From positions 28,122,452-28,186,451 of the forward strand of contig OX104124.1 in NCBI GenBank assembly GCA_944474755.1: a stretch of DNA of 64,000 nucleotides, in the 5' to 3' direction. The first letter of the stretch is position 1; each line of letters starts with the position of its first letter. The notes under the pieces were generated by a model, which had not been told where the DNA came from, did no database searches, and was given only the letters and a program-made list of their open reading frames with translations. Source of the stretch: Limnoperna fortunei (Eukaryota > Mollusca > Bivalvia > Mytilida > Modiolidae). Below, one piece after another: positions 1 to 11,639 of the stretch. The position numbers and the translations under genes were made by a program.

Positions 1-402
1 CAAACTAACAAAGTGCAACAATGACAATGTCGACCCCGAACATGTTTTAAGTAAATTAAGAAACAAAACTACTTAAATATCAGCGAAGGAAAAGGGGGCC
101 GGGGGCGTCAAGCTCAACAATGTTTATGACCTAATTCGTCAAACTCAAACGAACGTAAAATATTTATCAAATAAACAACAACTCTCATATTGGAGGTTCC
201 ACTTGCGGACATCAAGTGCCAAAAACAAAACAACTACAAATTGTTCAGAGTAACTACCCCGCAATAGTTTGATGTGCGTTTTTCTTCTTCTCTTGGCTTT
301 AGTAATCTACAAAACAATAAATTTAAAGTGTACATTTTTTTTAATAAAATAAAAAAGTCTGTTGCTTGCACGAGTCGCAATGGCTCAATGACTACATTCA
401 TA

Positions 403-545
403 GTCTCGATCACCCAGACGCATATATAATAGCGTCTGGGATCACCTTGTTGTAATTTCGCTACCGATAGGTGGAGACAAAACAATAATTCTATTTTAGG
501 GCCTATTTTTAAACCAGGAAAACCATGCAAACATGTCTATACTTA
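403..545 (-). repeat. Dispersed repeat with GTCTGGGTGATCGAGACT end, copy 1
   Basis: Read on the minus strand, this stretch matches 26605-26757 on the plus strand over about 140 bp. Both share a GACGTCAT start, a block reading TGGTTTTCCTGGT, a block reading GGTAGCGAAATT, and the end GTCTGGGTGATCGAGACTA. A short piece of the same end recurs at 11590-11632. A 98-codon open frame runs through this copy, but the other copy does not preserve it, so I do not call a gene. The class of element is unknown. Confidence 0.7.
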
Positions 546-864
546 TCATATGACGTCACAGTAAGATTCACTCTTGATTGTGCAAAACAAAAATATTTGT
601 TTAATTAATTGATAAAGTAATATTTTATAAAAATATTCAAATGTAAACTTCGGTACAATTTGTTATACACTTCTTGATATGAACGGAAGTAATTTTTTAG
701 ATAATAAAAATATCATCCAATCAAAAATTACGCCCAGTTTTGGGCGTAATGATAACGAGTTCAATATATTAATTAATTAATTCATTCTTTATTCTCATAA
801 ACCAATACAATGGTATAGAGATACAAGACAATAAGATACAACGTAGACAATACAATAAATACAG

Positions 865-866
<2 letters not shown>

Positions 867-896
<30 letters not shown>
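867..896. repeat. (AT)n microsatellite
   Basis: Pure alternating AT run. The following 100 bp (940-1015) hold several copies of the palindromic word ATGGACCGGTCCAT, which is shared with the foldback element at 1231-1394. Confidence 0.9.
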
Positions 897-898
<2 letters not shown>

Positions 899-1230
899 CT
901 TTGAAGATTTATTTTTCAATGATTTCTTTGTAAGCATAAACGGTCCATATTATCGTATATAGACCGGCCGGAGTATATGGACCGGTCCATATAATGTATA
1001 TGGACCGGCTTTGGATAAAATATACATTGGATTTACACATCTGTTGGAAAAACACAAATAACCAAATATGTGAATAGTAATTTCATTGAAGATTATTTAC
1101 GACAAGTAACTAATATGAAAAATGAGTTTTCAGAACAAAAATAGCCTAAAATGACCAGTCGTGTTAGTACATGTTGTGCATATGGAGCAATTAAGTGAGT
1201 GCAGAAATTACAAAAAGTACAAGTATAATA

Positions 1231-1391
1231 TAACAAATAGTTCATGACACTTCGGGTCATATGGCAGTATATGGACCGGTTGGTGGCCCAAAAAAATATG
1301 GACCTCAGCTGCGCTTCGGTCCATATAAAATTGTGGGCCACCACCCGGTCCATATACCGCCATATGGCCCTCAGTGTCATGAACTATTTGT

Positions 1392-1394
<3 letters not shown>
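1231..1394. mobile_element. Foldback (palindromic) MITE
   Basis: The left arm begins TAACAAATAGTTCATGACAC and the right arm ends with its complement GTGTCATGAACTATTTGTTA. The arms are about 60 bp each and pair almost fully, including GACCGG and GGTGGCCCA blocks, leaving a short central loop. The open frames on both strands are products of this symmetry. No transposase is present, so it would be non-autonomous. Confidence 0.75.

Positions 1395-1455
<61 letters not shown>
1395..1455. repeat. (AT)n microsatellite, SINE 3' tail
   Basis: About 60 bp of pure AT repeat directly next to the 3' end of the minus-strand SINE at 1456-1709. It may be that element's simple-sequence tail. Confidence 0.85.
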
Positions 1456-1457
<2 letters not shown>

Positions 1458-1709
1458 AACGTCTAAGTATTGTGACAACCATATAATATATCTATCCAGC
1501 GGATTTCCGAAACATCAGAAATACAGGGTTAATATCAAATATTTATATATAAGTCTAGAAATTAAGCCCAACAGTGTTTGAATTAGATTTTTAACACTGT
1601 CAAATTTTAGCTTACCCTCAGCGGGATTCGAACTCACACCGTTGTGACACTGTGGCACCAATTCGCCTGCACTATGTCCAGCGGTCTAGACCCCCTCGGC
1701 CAAATCCGC
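1456..1709 (-). mobile_element. tRNA-derived SINE, full-length copy
   Basis: Read on the minus strand, the element begins GCGGATTTGGCCGAGGGGGT, which holds a good RNA polymerase III box A (TGGCCGAG). About 60 bp later comes a box B, GAGTTCGAATCCCGC. This is the arrangement of a tRNA gene of Leu/Ser type. A non-tRNA body of about 150 bp follows and ends next to the (AT)n run. A second copy of the body is at 7668-7868 with about 95% identity by eye. The head is not a working tRNA because its acceptor ends do not pair well. Confidence 0.75.
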
Positions 1710-1724
1710 TATATAAAAAATATA
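1673..1724. repeat. Long target-site duplication, left copy
   Basis: This 52-bp stretch (SINE head plus TATATAAAAAATATA flank) recurs as 7439-7489 with one substitution and one single-base indel. The two copies bracket the LINE and its 5' tandem units, so the simplest reading is a target-site duplication made when the LINE inserted into the SINE head. Confidence 0.65.
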
Positions 1725-1935
1725 ATTGATTGATTGATTGATTGATTGATGTTTAACGTCCAGCAAGCAATATTTCAGCTATATTCAGGACGTGAAAACC
1801 ATAATTTTTAAATTAGTAGAACGTCATGCCTCCTTATACTAAAACGTGATCTCATACAATAATATGAGAATATACACAGATAAAAATGGTAGTTAAAACG
1901 ATAAAAAATATGAAGTATCACAATTAATAGTGAAA

Positions 1936-4900
1936 TTAAATTTTATTAAATAAATTAATTTCCTTTAAGAACTTTAAAATTGTGTCGCCTGCGACAGTTT
2001 TAAATAAATTAAAATACGTATCTGCACTATAGAAACGTTCCCGAATGTGGGCCACGTCCACACAGTCCATCAAGACATGCTTAATGGTGTATGAACTGTT
2101 GCATGGCACACATTCGGGTCGTGGCTCATTGTTTAAAATATAACTATGTGTCGTCCTGGTATGACCAAGACGACATCTTGTTAAAACAACTTGGTCTCTT
2201 CGACCTCTAAAACATTTAAAATTATTTGTGTGCAGTAGTGGCTGGATCTCATGAAGTTTATTATGAACTTGGAGATCCCAACCACTCTGCCACAAATTAG
2301 AAATATATTTAAAAATTAACGGTTTAAAATCGGTAAAAGGAATACTACAGTTAATGATGGTATCCTTTAGTGCATTTTTAGCCTCCTGATCCACGACTGT
2401 TTTTCCACGGATTCCGACATGACTGGGAATCCAGAAGAAGATAATTTCTTTTCCCAAAGCAACAAGTGATTTGTAGATTTGAATAATTTTTAAAATGTAA
2501 GGATTTTTAATTTTGAAATTTTCAATAGCCAGTAGACAAGACAGGGAATCGGAGCAGACAACAAATTTGCATTCGTCTGACGAAGCAACTATTTTCATCG
2601 CAAGAAGAATAGCTTGCGCCTCTGCTGTAAATACAGATGAGGCAGACGGAAGGCGGCGAGTTTCAACACGCTCTCCGAAGACAGCGACCGAGGCGACTTT
2701 ATCACCGTCTTTTGACCCGTCTGTGTAAATAGTATTATAGTCAGGGTAACACGATTTAATTTCTGCAAAATGTTGTTGTATTATTAAATGGTTTGTGTCG
2801 GACTTTTTATGTTTTCTTAGATCATAATAAATATCGGTTTGGGGTTTAACCAAGGGGGATTATGCGGAATTTCGATTGCAGCAATTTCATCTAAATTTAT
2901 ACCAGAATTATCCAAATGAGATTTAATTCGGAGGCCAAAAGGTTGAATTTTGTTCGGATGTTTTTCGAAAATGTTTTGATAAAGAGGTTTGAAAACACAG
3001 TCGTGGGTGGGGTTGCCAGGATATGCCTTTAATTTGGTTGCATATTGCAAAGCGAGCTTTATTCTTCTTTGATACAAAGAAGGCTCACCTGCTTCTACAT
3101 ATAAACTCTCAACAGATGTAGTTCTGAAAGCTCCAAGGCATAGTCGCAATCCTTGATGGTGTATAGTATCAAGGATTTTGACATATGACTTGCGAGCAGA
3201 ACCATAAATAAAGCAACCGTAATCCAATTTAGATCGAACCAGCGATCTATATAGATTAAGTAAAACATCGCACTCAGCACCCCAGTCGGTACTGGATACG
3301 ACTTTTAAAATATCTAATGCTTTAAGGCATTTATTTTTTAACATTTTGATATGGGGTAGAAAGGTTAGCCTTGAATCAAATATGAGACCAAGAAAAGTAG
3401 TTTCTTTTACAATTTTGATAGAATAATTATGTAATTTTAATTCGGGTCAGGATGCATCTTTCGTTTATTACAAAAATGCATCCCAACGGTTTTTGCAGTG
3501 GAAAATTTAAAACCATTCTCCATTGCCCATTTCTCTATTCTATTCAAACATAACTGCAGTTGACGTTCAATATTATTCATGTTTTTTCCTCGGTAACATA
3601 TGAGGAAGTCGTCAACATATAGAGAACCATCAATATTATCTTTTAAAACTTTAGCAAGGCTATTAATTTTGATACTGAATAAAGTGACAGAAAGGATGCT
3701 CCCCTGGGGAACACCCATTTCCTGTTCAAAGGGGTCAGATAAAGTAGAATTGACCCTAACTTTAAATTCTCTGTCAGATAAAAAAATTTGATATAAAGGT
3801 AGGAAGTCTACCTTTCAACCCCATATCAAAAAGATCTTTTAAAATACCGTATTTCCATGTTGTGTCATATGCTTTTTCTAAATCGAAAAAGATAGACACA
3901 ACATGTTCATTTTTTGCAAAGGCGTTTCGAATATACGTTTCGAAACGTACAAGGTGATCAAGGGTACTTCGCCCTTGTCTGAAACCACATTGGATATTAG
4001 AAAGTAGATTGTTGGATTCTAAAAACCAGACAAGGCGTTCGTTTATCATCCTTTCCATGGTTTTACAAAGACAGCTTGTGAGGGCTATAGGCCGATAGTT
4101 GGACGCTTCAGAGTGATCTTTTCCTGGTTTTGGAATAGGCACAACAATGGCCATTTTCCATATAGATGGCAAGTCACCCTTTTCCCAAATGTTGTTAAGA
4201 AGATTCAAAAGGCATTGGAGAGAAGATTGTGGCAGATGTTTGAGAAGTTGATAATGGATGTCATCTGGACCACATGCTGTATCGTGAGATTTGCTCAAAG
4301 AAGTTTTTAGCTCTTCCAAAGAAAAAGGTGTATTGTAATCTTCTAGATTTTTTGATTGGAAATTAAGTTTTGATTTTTCTTTTTGATTTTTGATACGCTG
4401 AAAATCGGGATGGTAATTTTCAGCGGTCGAGTGTTTTGCAAATGTTTCGGCCAATTTGTTAGATATATCCCACTCTGATGTTAACAAGTCTTGTCCATCC
4501 TTTAAATGATGGACATTTGCTTTACTGTTTTTACCTTTAATTTTACGAATCATGTTCCCAATTTTATTCATGGGGGTATGGTTATTTAGTTTAGAAACAA
4601 AGTTACGCCAAGAGGTGCGTCGTTTTTGTTTCGTTACCCTGCGAGCTTTCGCTCGAAAAATTCGGAAATTGTTAAGATTATTTTGAGTTGGGTGTTTATT
4701 AAAGCGTCGTTCGGCTTTTTTCCGGTCTTTAATAGCGTCCTCACAGCTGTCATCGAACCATGGTTTACTAGGATGTTTTGGATTTGTCGAGGTCTTAGGA
4801 ATTGTTTCATCAGCAATTGAAATAAGTGTTTCATTGAATTTTAAAATTGGATCAGAAATAGCTTCAAAAGTATCCGAGTTAAGTCGCTCTATACAGAGTT

Positions 4901-5615
4901 GTTCAAATAGAGGCCAATTGGCTTTGTTAAATTTATAACGAGCGGCTCGTTCTGTGATGGAAGAGTGCAAAGATTCCAATATAATGGGAAAGTGATCACT
5001 GCCACATAGATCGTCATGGACTTTCCATGAGAAATCGGGCAACAGAGAAGGATCTGCTATTGTAAGATCAATAGCCGAATATGATCCATTCCCAGGATGT
5101 AAATATGTATTGGTTCCATCATTAAAAATACACATATCTTCCTGATTAATTAATCCTTCAATTATTTTACCTTTATCGTTTATTGTGTTACTGCCCCATA
5201 AAGGGTTGTGTCCGTTGAAGTCCCCAAGTAATATATAAGGGGCTGGTAGCTGATCAGTAAGATGTTTCAACTGATTTAAATTTAATGAAGAATTCGGAGG
5301 GATATACACAGAGCATAAAGTAATTGTTTTGTCTAATGATATTCTAACAGCAACCGCCTGAAGATCAGTGTTGAGATCTACAGGGCTATGTAGAACTTGA
5401 TCTTTTACAAGAATGGTAGAGCCGCCAGCAGCTCTATCATTCTCGCCTACATATGTGCTGTATATAGAGTAGTTTTTAAAAGATATGTTATCACTTCGTT
5501 TTAGGTGGGATTCTTGGAGGCAAAATGCAACAGGAAGAAAGGCTTGAACTAATAATGTAATTTCAAGAAAATTAATCTTAAGACCTCAACAATTCCATTG
5601 TATTATTGTATCCAT
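1936..5615 (-). pseudogene. LINE ORF2: endonuclease, reverse transcriptase, RNase H (broken)
   Basis: ORF2 would start at the ATG at 5615 (MDTIIQWNC...), where the next codon is a TGA in place of the usual Arg. The endonuclease shows LQESHL, GDFNGHNPLWG and GSDHFPI. RT shows YRPIALTSCLCKTMERM, GFRQGRSTLDHL, FFDLEKAYDTTW, GVPQGSILSV and LYVDD (YVDD rather than the commoner YADD). RNase H at 1936-2853 has IYTDGSK, FTAEAQAI, CSDSLS and SHVGIRG. A C-terminal Cys/His knuckle (CVPC...H...C) follows. Frameshifts near 3775-3800 and between 2820 and 3440 break the frame. In life it would nick the target DNA and copy its own RNA there. It is a dead copy. Confidence 0.9.
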
Positions 5616-6075
5616 TATGGTCTGCGAATAGGGGAATAGTTGACAGTTTTTTGGGACTATTCCGCCGGTTTCTGCTGGGGGATCTACTTTTAGATCCAGT
5701 ATCTGGGGGTAATGTATCCATGGGATCGCCCCAGATAGTAGTGTCTAGATTATCTAGACTTCCAAACCTGTTGTGGATCTTAATGGGATCCCTAAGCAGT
5801 TTTGAAGTTTTGAAGTGCGATCACCTTTTTTATTTGAGTTTGCATTTGAATTAGAGTTAACATTTGAATTTTTTGGTATGCTTGAAGAAGTAGTTGATGG
5901 TTTATTTTGATTTGATGCCGAAGAAGTAGAAGTTTGAGATGAGGAAGATTTCCGGGATGAAATGATTTTGTCAGCTGTTTCAACTGGAAGTCGTTCAGGG
6001 TCTTTTTTACCAATAGGCCAGGTGATCATTGTTTGCGTTTCAGATGTTACATAAACGCGTTTGGTTGTTGGAGAA
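5578..6075 (-). pseudogene. LINE ORF1, C-terminal fragment
   Basis: The frame contains KRVYVTSETQTMITW, a Ser/Asn/Thr-rich linker and an Arg/Ser tail, ending at a TAA at 5578-5580. It therefore overlaps the ORF2 start at 5615 by 38 bp, a normal ORF1/ORF2 layout. One frameshift lies near 5780. Its 5' part is missing: at 6071 the sequence turns into the tandem 469-bp units, with a stop just inside. No nucleic-acid-binding motif remains, so the ORF1 label rests on position and on the overlap. Confidence 0.5.
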
Positions 6076-7391
6076 AATTTTCAAACACTTCTGGTTAGCT
6101 TAGTATTTGAGATTCATAGGAAATATTTTAAATGGTTTAGTTTGGCATCAATATGAAGGATTTGCGCCCAAGCAGAACCGGATTGGTGAGTTTTTGTCAG
6201 TTTCGTTTCTCCATTTTTTGCGTCCTTCGGCCTTATGTGGTGAGTTGTAATCGTAATTTTTGGCCTGGATTAGTTTCAGATGAGTGGCTACATAATCCGA
6301 CTAGCCCCGGGCAAATCGGTGAGAATTGTTTATACGTTTCTTTGTTATGGGGCGTGTTTTATATGTCCAATACGGCAAGTTTGAACGCTCGACGAGCTGT
6401 ACCGCCATAAGATAATGGCGCCATATTGTGCACGGGGCTTGGTCTATACCAGGGTCACAGCGCATCCCCTATTGGGGGATCGGTGGTGTAGCTGAGAGCC
6501 TTTAAAAATTCATCGAAAATTAACATTAAAGCCTATGGGAGAAAATTTTCAAACACTTCTGGTCAGCTTAGTATTTGAGATTCATAGGAAATATTTTAAA
6601 TGGTTTAGTTTGGCATCAATATGAAGAATTTGCGCCCAAGCAGAACCGGATTGGTGAGTTTTTGTCAGTTTCGTTTCTCCATTTTTTGCGTCCTGCGGCC
6701 TTGTGTGGTGAGTTGTAAGCGTAATTTTTGGCCTGGATTAGTTTCAGATGAGTGGCTACATAATCCGACTAGCCCCGGGCAAATCGGTGAGAATTGTTTA
6801 TACGTTTCTTTGTTATGGGGCGTGTTTTATATGTCCAAAACGGCAAGTTTGAACGCTCGACGAGCTGTACCGCCATAAGATAATAGCGCCATATTGTGCA
6901 CGGGGCTTGGTCTATGGCAGGGCTCTCAGGGCATCCCCTATTGGGGGATCGGTGGTGTAGCTGAGAGCCTTTAAAAATTCATCGAAAATTAACATTAAAG
7001 CCTATGGGAGAAAATTTTCAAACACTTCTGGTCAGCTTAGTATTTGAGATTCATAGGAAATATTTTAAATGGTTTAGTTTGGCATCAATATGAAGGATTT
7101 GCGCCCAAGCAGAACCGGATTGGTGAGTTTTTGTCAGTTTCGTTTCTCCATTTTTTGCGTCCTGCGGCCTTATGTGGTGAGTTGTAATCGTAATTTTTGG
7201 CCTGGATTAGTTTCAGATGAGTGGCTACATAATCCGACTAGCCCCGGGCAAATCGGTGAGAATTGTTTATACGTTTCTTTGTTATGGGGCGTGTTTTATA
7301 TGTCCAAAACGGCAAGTTTGAACGCTCGACGAGCTGTACCGCCATAAGATAATGACGCCATATTGTGCACGGGGCTTGGTCTATACCAGGG
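6071..7391. repeat. Tandem 469-bp units (2.8 copies)
   Basis: Units begin at 6071, 6539 and 7008 with GAGAAAATTTTCAAACACTT, giving periods of 468 and 469 bp. The copies differ at only a few positions. Each contains an 85-codon plus-strand frame, identical but for a few residues, which I take as a by-product of copy similarity. Because they lie inside the LINE's target duplication, they may be promoter-bearing 5' UTR monomers of that LINE, as in other LINEs with monomeric 5' ends. Confidence 0.8.
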
Positions 7392-7442
7392 AGCCCTGGT
7401 ATAGACCAAGCCCCGTGCACAATATGGCGCCATTATCTTATG
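7344..7442. repeat. Perfect-arm hairpin at the LINE 5' end
   Basis: The last part of the third 469-bp unit is followed at once by its own inverted copy, with about 48-bp arms meeting at the word CCAGGGAGCCCTGG. The inverted piece ends exactly where the target duplication starts, which resembles the 5' inversions seen at LINE insertions. Confidence 0.8.
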
Positions 7443-7489
7443 TCCAGTGGTCTAGACCCCTCGGCCAAATCCGCTATATAAAAAATATA
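7439..7489. repeat. Long target-site duplication, right copy
   Basis: Matches 1673-1724: the SINE head with TCGGCCAAATCCGC plus its TATATAAAAAATATA flank. It differs by one substitution and one missing C. Sequence beyond 7490 (GCTTCATTAACC...) would be the original neighbour of the SINE. Confidence 0.65.
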
Positions 7490-7667
7490 GCTTCATTAAC
7501 CGGGGTGAATCGTACACATAGACATAGTACATGTGTACTAGCGTGTGACGATGGAATTTTCGTAATCAATACGTATTAATTTGACAGTAATCTAATTCAG
7601 CATTTTTGTATATATTATATAGGATGACAAAGTTACTTGTCATACAGTCACAGTAAGTAATTTATAT

Positions 7668-7868
7668 ACAAACGTCTAAGTATTGTGACAACCATATAAT
7701 ATATCTATCCAGCGGATTTCTGAAACATCAGAAATACAGGGTTAATATCAAATATTTATATATACGTCTACAATTTAAGCCCAACACTGTTTGAATTAGA
7801 TTTTTAACACTCAAATTTTTGCTTACCCTCAGCGGGATTTGAACTCACACCGTTGTGACACTGTGGCG
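7668..7868 (-). mobile_element. Truncated SINE copy (body only)
   Basis: Matches the body and box B region of the SINE at 1456-1667, but lacks the box A head; the match stops at CACTGTGGC. Confidence 0.75.
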
Positions 7869-8289
7869 ATGGAATAAGTCCACTGGGATCGTGTAAATAC
7901 ACAATACGTAGTTCAAAATATTATATAAAGACTCTGAAGAATTTACCAACCAGCGAGCTTATTAAGTATCGGATCGACAAGCATGACGATACAGCATAAA
8001 CAAAAAATAATATACAAGTCTAGAAGATTATGCAACGATACAAATGACGGCGTTTCTTGTCAAAAATTTAGACAAAGACTGACCAACAAATGGCCTTAGA
8101 CATTGAATGTCAATATAAATAAATGACGTAAACAAGTCATAACAAATTGATCTTAAACTTTCTCAATCCAACTTAACCCAAAATAGTTGCTTCCCAGTCC
8201 GCAACCCGTGGACGTGCCGTGCTGTTACTTGGCTTTGCTCAAATATTCCAACAAGGTGTAATTAAAATTACCAAGGTGACAAATTCATT

Positions 8290-8333
8290 ACGCCAGACGC
8301 GCGTTTCGTCTACTTAAGACTCATCATTGGCGT
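8290..8333 (-). ncRNA. Degenerate type I hammerhead ribozyme motif
   Basis: On the minus strand, ACGCCA (stem I 5' arm) is followed by AUGAUGA, stem II GUCU/AGAC around a 5-nt loop, GAAA, a very short stem III and the cleavage triplet GUC, then UGGCGU, the exact complement of the first arm. All hammerhead elements are in order. The invariant C of CUGAUGA is replaced by A, which would be expected to abolish self-cleavage. The related repeat at 53405-53448 has the intact core. Confidence 0.65.
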
Positions 8334-8384
8334 TTAACTCTTAATGTTTAAGGTATTTTTTTCATTTGGCGCGGGTTGCGGAAT

Positions 8385-11300
8385 TTCTTTTGCATTGCAA
8401 TAAATACAAATCCGGTTTTCTCTGGTTACATTATTCCATCTACCAACTTCAATTGGTAGTCTGTGATTTGTCGTTCGAAATTTACAAAAAGTATAGATGT
8501 CTCGATCGTCCAGAATGTTTAAGTAATTTTCAAATTAAAAAAAACTTTTAAAAAGTCTATAATTAATGGCCTTGGTGGAATTCTCCACTTGTTCGTGCCA
8601 ATGTTGCTTAAACTGATCATGTAGAATAAGTTTAATATTGGAGACAATCCACTCAGTGTTAATAAAGCTTTCATTAATCCAAATGTAATAGAAGCCTGTG
8701 CTGTCAAAAATATTTTGAACAAATTTTGGCCATGAAATATTAACATTTTTTACCATATATAAAACCCGCAACATTTTGTAAGATAAAAAAGAAAGTTTGT
8801 TTGTTTACCTAAGAGGAGTCTGGCCCAAAATGAAACCATTCTTAGTATAATATCAATTTCTATGAGAAATCTGCCAAGTTCTCCATATATCATATAACTT
8901 GGTGTACATGTTTTAAGTTTCAATAATAGTTTACAGAATTTTAACTGAACGATTTCTAAACAATTAATTTGTTTGGAAAACCCCCAAATTTCCGAACCAT
9001 ACAATAAAATAGGTTTTACCATTTTATCAAATAGTTCTAACTGGCATTCAATAGATAGATTATGCGATCTGCCTCTCTTGAGAATTTCGTACATTGCCTT
9101 AGTTGCTTTCTCTGCCTGCTTTTGAATAGCCTTGTTAAAGCTTCCTGTTCTGCTACATAGTATTCCCAAATAGTTAAATTCATTTACAATATCAATTTCT
9201 GAACCATTAAGATAAAACTTTAAATTTGCCAAAGGTCTGCCCGAAGAAAATACTAGTATTTTGGTCTTCTGTGTGTTTATTTTGAGTTTCCACAATTTAC
9301 AATATTCAAAAATTTATTTAATTCGGTCTGGAGATCGGACGGTGATTCAGCCAAAAGAACGGTATCGTCTGCATAGAGTAGCACGAAAAGTGTTAGAAAA
9401 ACACTGAGATGTTCTTCTGCAATATCTGAAACTGTTTTGAGTCCAATAAGGTTTTCGTTTTCCAAAAGGTTTGGATGTCGTTTAAAAATAAGGCAAATAA
9501 AAAAGGCGATAAGTTTTCACCTTGGCGTACACCCATCTCACACGGAAAGTATTCTGATTTGCAATTGTTATACACAATACAGGATTTAACATAATTGTAC
9601 ATACTTAAAATGACATTATACAATTTACCATTTATGTTATTTATAACAATTTGTACCACAAAGCCTTTTGCCAGACTGTATCGAAGGCTTTCTCAAAGTC
9701 AATGAAAGCAGAAAACAGCTTTTTCTTTCTGCTTTTAAGAATTTCAAAAAGTGAGTATAGGGTAAATAAACTGTCGGTTGTAGAATATGATTTTCTAAAG
9801 CCAAATTGGTTTTCCAATAAAATGAGGTTTTTCCTGTGAGAAACAATTTAATCTGTCGTTTAGAATAGCTGTGAATAATTTCCTAACCAGCTAAGCAACG
9901 TGATAGGTCTAAAATTTTGTGGATCGGAAGGATTTCCTTTATTTTTATAGATAGGTTTAATCTTTCCTAGTAACCAAACGTCTGGCATAATTCCAGTATC
10001 TAGAATAAATTTAAATATTTTAACATATATTGGGATAAACATCTCTGCAGACGATTTTATGTATTCGTTTATAATTTCGTCTTCCCGCATGTTTTATTAT
10101 TTTCTAGTTTCTTGATACATCGTCGAAATTCATCTTCTGAGATGTAAGAGTTAATCTCCTCGTTAAACTGATTTATATTTAAGAGTTCTTCAAACGGTAA
10201 GTTAGCGTGGTCATCAGCCGCCGGCGCTGAGTTTAAATAATGAAAAAAGGTAAACAAATTCTCCAAGGGAATATCTGGCTGTCTTTTTCTCTACCTTGAT
10301 TAAGAATTTTCCAATATTCTCTTGGATTACTGTTTTTTTTAATTTTTAAGTTTCTTTCTAATTTCCGCGCGGTGAAGTTTAATATTTTTGTCTAGAGTGT
10401 TTTTGTAGTGTTTCTTAGCTTGGAACACCTCATGTTTTAGCTTTTCAGTTCTCTTCTTCTTAAGATTTCTCTTAAATTTTCTATAATTTTGTCTAGCGAA
10501 TTTACAATCGTAATTAAATCATGGCTTATTCCCTCTAGATTGACCATTTCGATTTTTGCGCTTTGGCTGAAAAGTACCAAATGTACTTTTTGCACTGTCA
10601 ACCAGAATGGTACAAAGTTCCCAAATGAAACAACTAATTTTATCTTTATCAATAATTTCTTCTGATGTATTTGATAAAACAGTATATAAATCAAACAACT
10701 TGTCTTTGTTTAGATTATCTTTGAATAAGTGACTTTTCTCTTGGTCCCATTTTTTAATTTTTTCATTTACCTATTCACTTCTGTTTTGTGCTTCATTTTG
10801 GCCATTTTTTCTTTGTATTCAATTGTTGCAGAAATTGGTGAATGTGCATCTGAGTACAGATTAGTAAATTCTATAACTTTAAAATTGTTACACAGTTTTA
10901 AAAAAATCAATTGTACATAAAAAGTCGTCAACTACACTAGCATTTTTACATGTGTATTTCCCAGACTCAACAAAATCGTCTCCAATTCGGCCATTTAGAA
11001 TAAATAATGTATTTCCTTTACAAAAATCGAGGAGAAACCTAAACGATTTTTACATCTATCCTTACTTCTTCTTTGGCTACTAATACCTAACATTTCTAAA
11101 ATAGCAAATGGGTTTTGCGCAAACTCGCTAAAATCATTTTCGTGTGTATTAATACATATGTCTAGGAATTCGGGGTTATCAGCAGTTCTGCTATTAAAGT
11201 CACCGAGAAGGCATATATAATTATTTTACGGAAAGCTTTCGATATTCAAACTCTATTTGATCAAATGCATCAGGAGAAGCGTATACTGAGTTTTCAGGAG

Positions 11301-11583
11301 GGATATAGACTATACCAATAATTAAATCTTCGTGTGAGTTTAATAATTTGGACGAGAGTTTGAACCAAAGAATAAATGCAGATTCTGTTTTTATAATTTC
11401 GATATGACTCTGTAGCGTCTACTTGTACCCCAAAACTATACCGCCGGACTTTCGTCTAAATTTCTGTATTTTTCATATAAAATAAATAACCTTCTAGTTC
11501 AATTTTATCAAGGTCGTCGGTTTTTGTTTCCTGAAAACATACAATGTCATGTTTTTCAACAAGTTCGCAAAATTCTGGATATT
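8385..11583 (-). pseudogene. Second LINE, endonuclease-RT type without RNase H (decayed)
   Basis: Reading from about 11583 down: endonuclease pieces (KHDIVCFQETKTDD, YIPPENSVY, LLGDFN-like), then RT pieces KIKPIYKNKGNP with NFRPITLL, MGVRQGENLSPFLFALFLND, LLYADDTVLLAES, NTQKTKILVFSSG and FNYLG. A C-terminal region follows with LYGSEIWGF and a remnant LPIEVGRWNNV...CIYC near 8400-8450. The frame changes at least eight times. The family matches the fragment at 14483-15540. Clade (RTE- or CR1/L2-like) was not decided. The 5' end meets a dispersed repeat at about 11585 and the 3' end is lost near 8385. Confidence 0.85.
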
Positions 11584-11589
11584 ATAAAT

Positions 11590-11632
11590 GCGTCTGGGTG
11601 ATCGAGACTAAAACCAGACGTTGATCGAGACT
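11590..11632 (+). repeat. Short copy of the dispersed GTCTGGGTGATCGAGACT end
   Basis: The words GCGTCTGGGTGATCGAGACT and GATCGAGACTAC here are the same as at the ends of the copies at 403-545 and 26605-26757. It abuts the 5' end of the decayed LINE. Confidence 0.55.
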
Positions 11633-11639
11633 ACTAAAT

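Larger units (their letters stand above)
1725..7438 (-). mobile_element. I-type non-LTR retrotransposon with 5' tandem units
   Basis: Minus-strand LINE. Its 3' end is a (TCAA)n tail at about 1725-1750 preceded by a GGACGTTAAACATCAATC end sequence. Upstream are ORF2 (endonuclease, reverse transcriptase, RNase H), a fragment of ORF1, then 2.8 tandem 469-bp units and an inverted 50-bp piece at the 5' end. The element lies between near-identical 51-52 bp direct repeats (1673-1724 and 7439-7489). The RNase H domain behind the RT domain points to the I superfamily. Stops and frameshifts make it inactive. Confidence 0.75.

Noticed and set aside
1580..1709. Functional tRNA gene on the minus strand
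   Set aside because: Box A and box B are good, but the acceptor and anticodon arms do not pair properly and the sequence continues into a SINE body with a second copy nearby.
6153..7347. Three conserved 85-residue frames in the 469-bp units
   Set aside because: Conservation equals that of the surrounding non-coding unit sequence, so it shows unit similarity rather than selection on protein.
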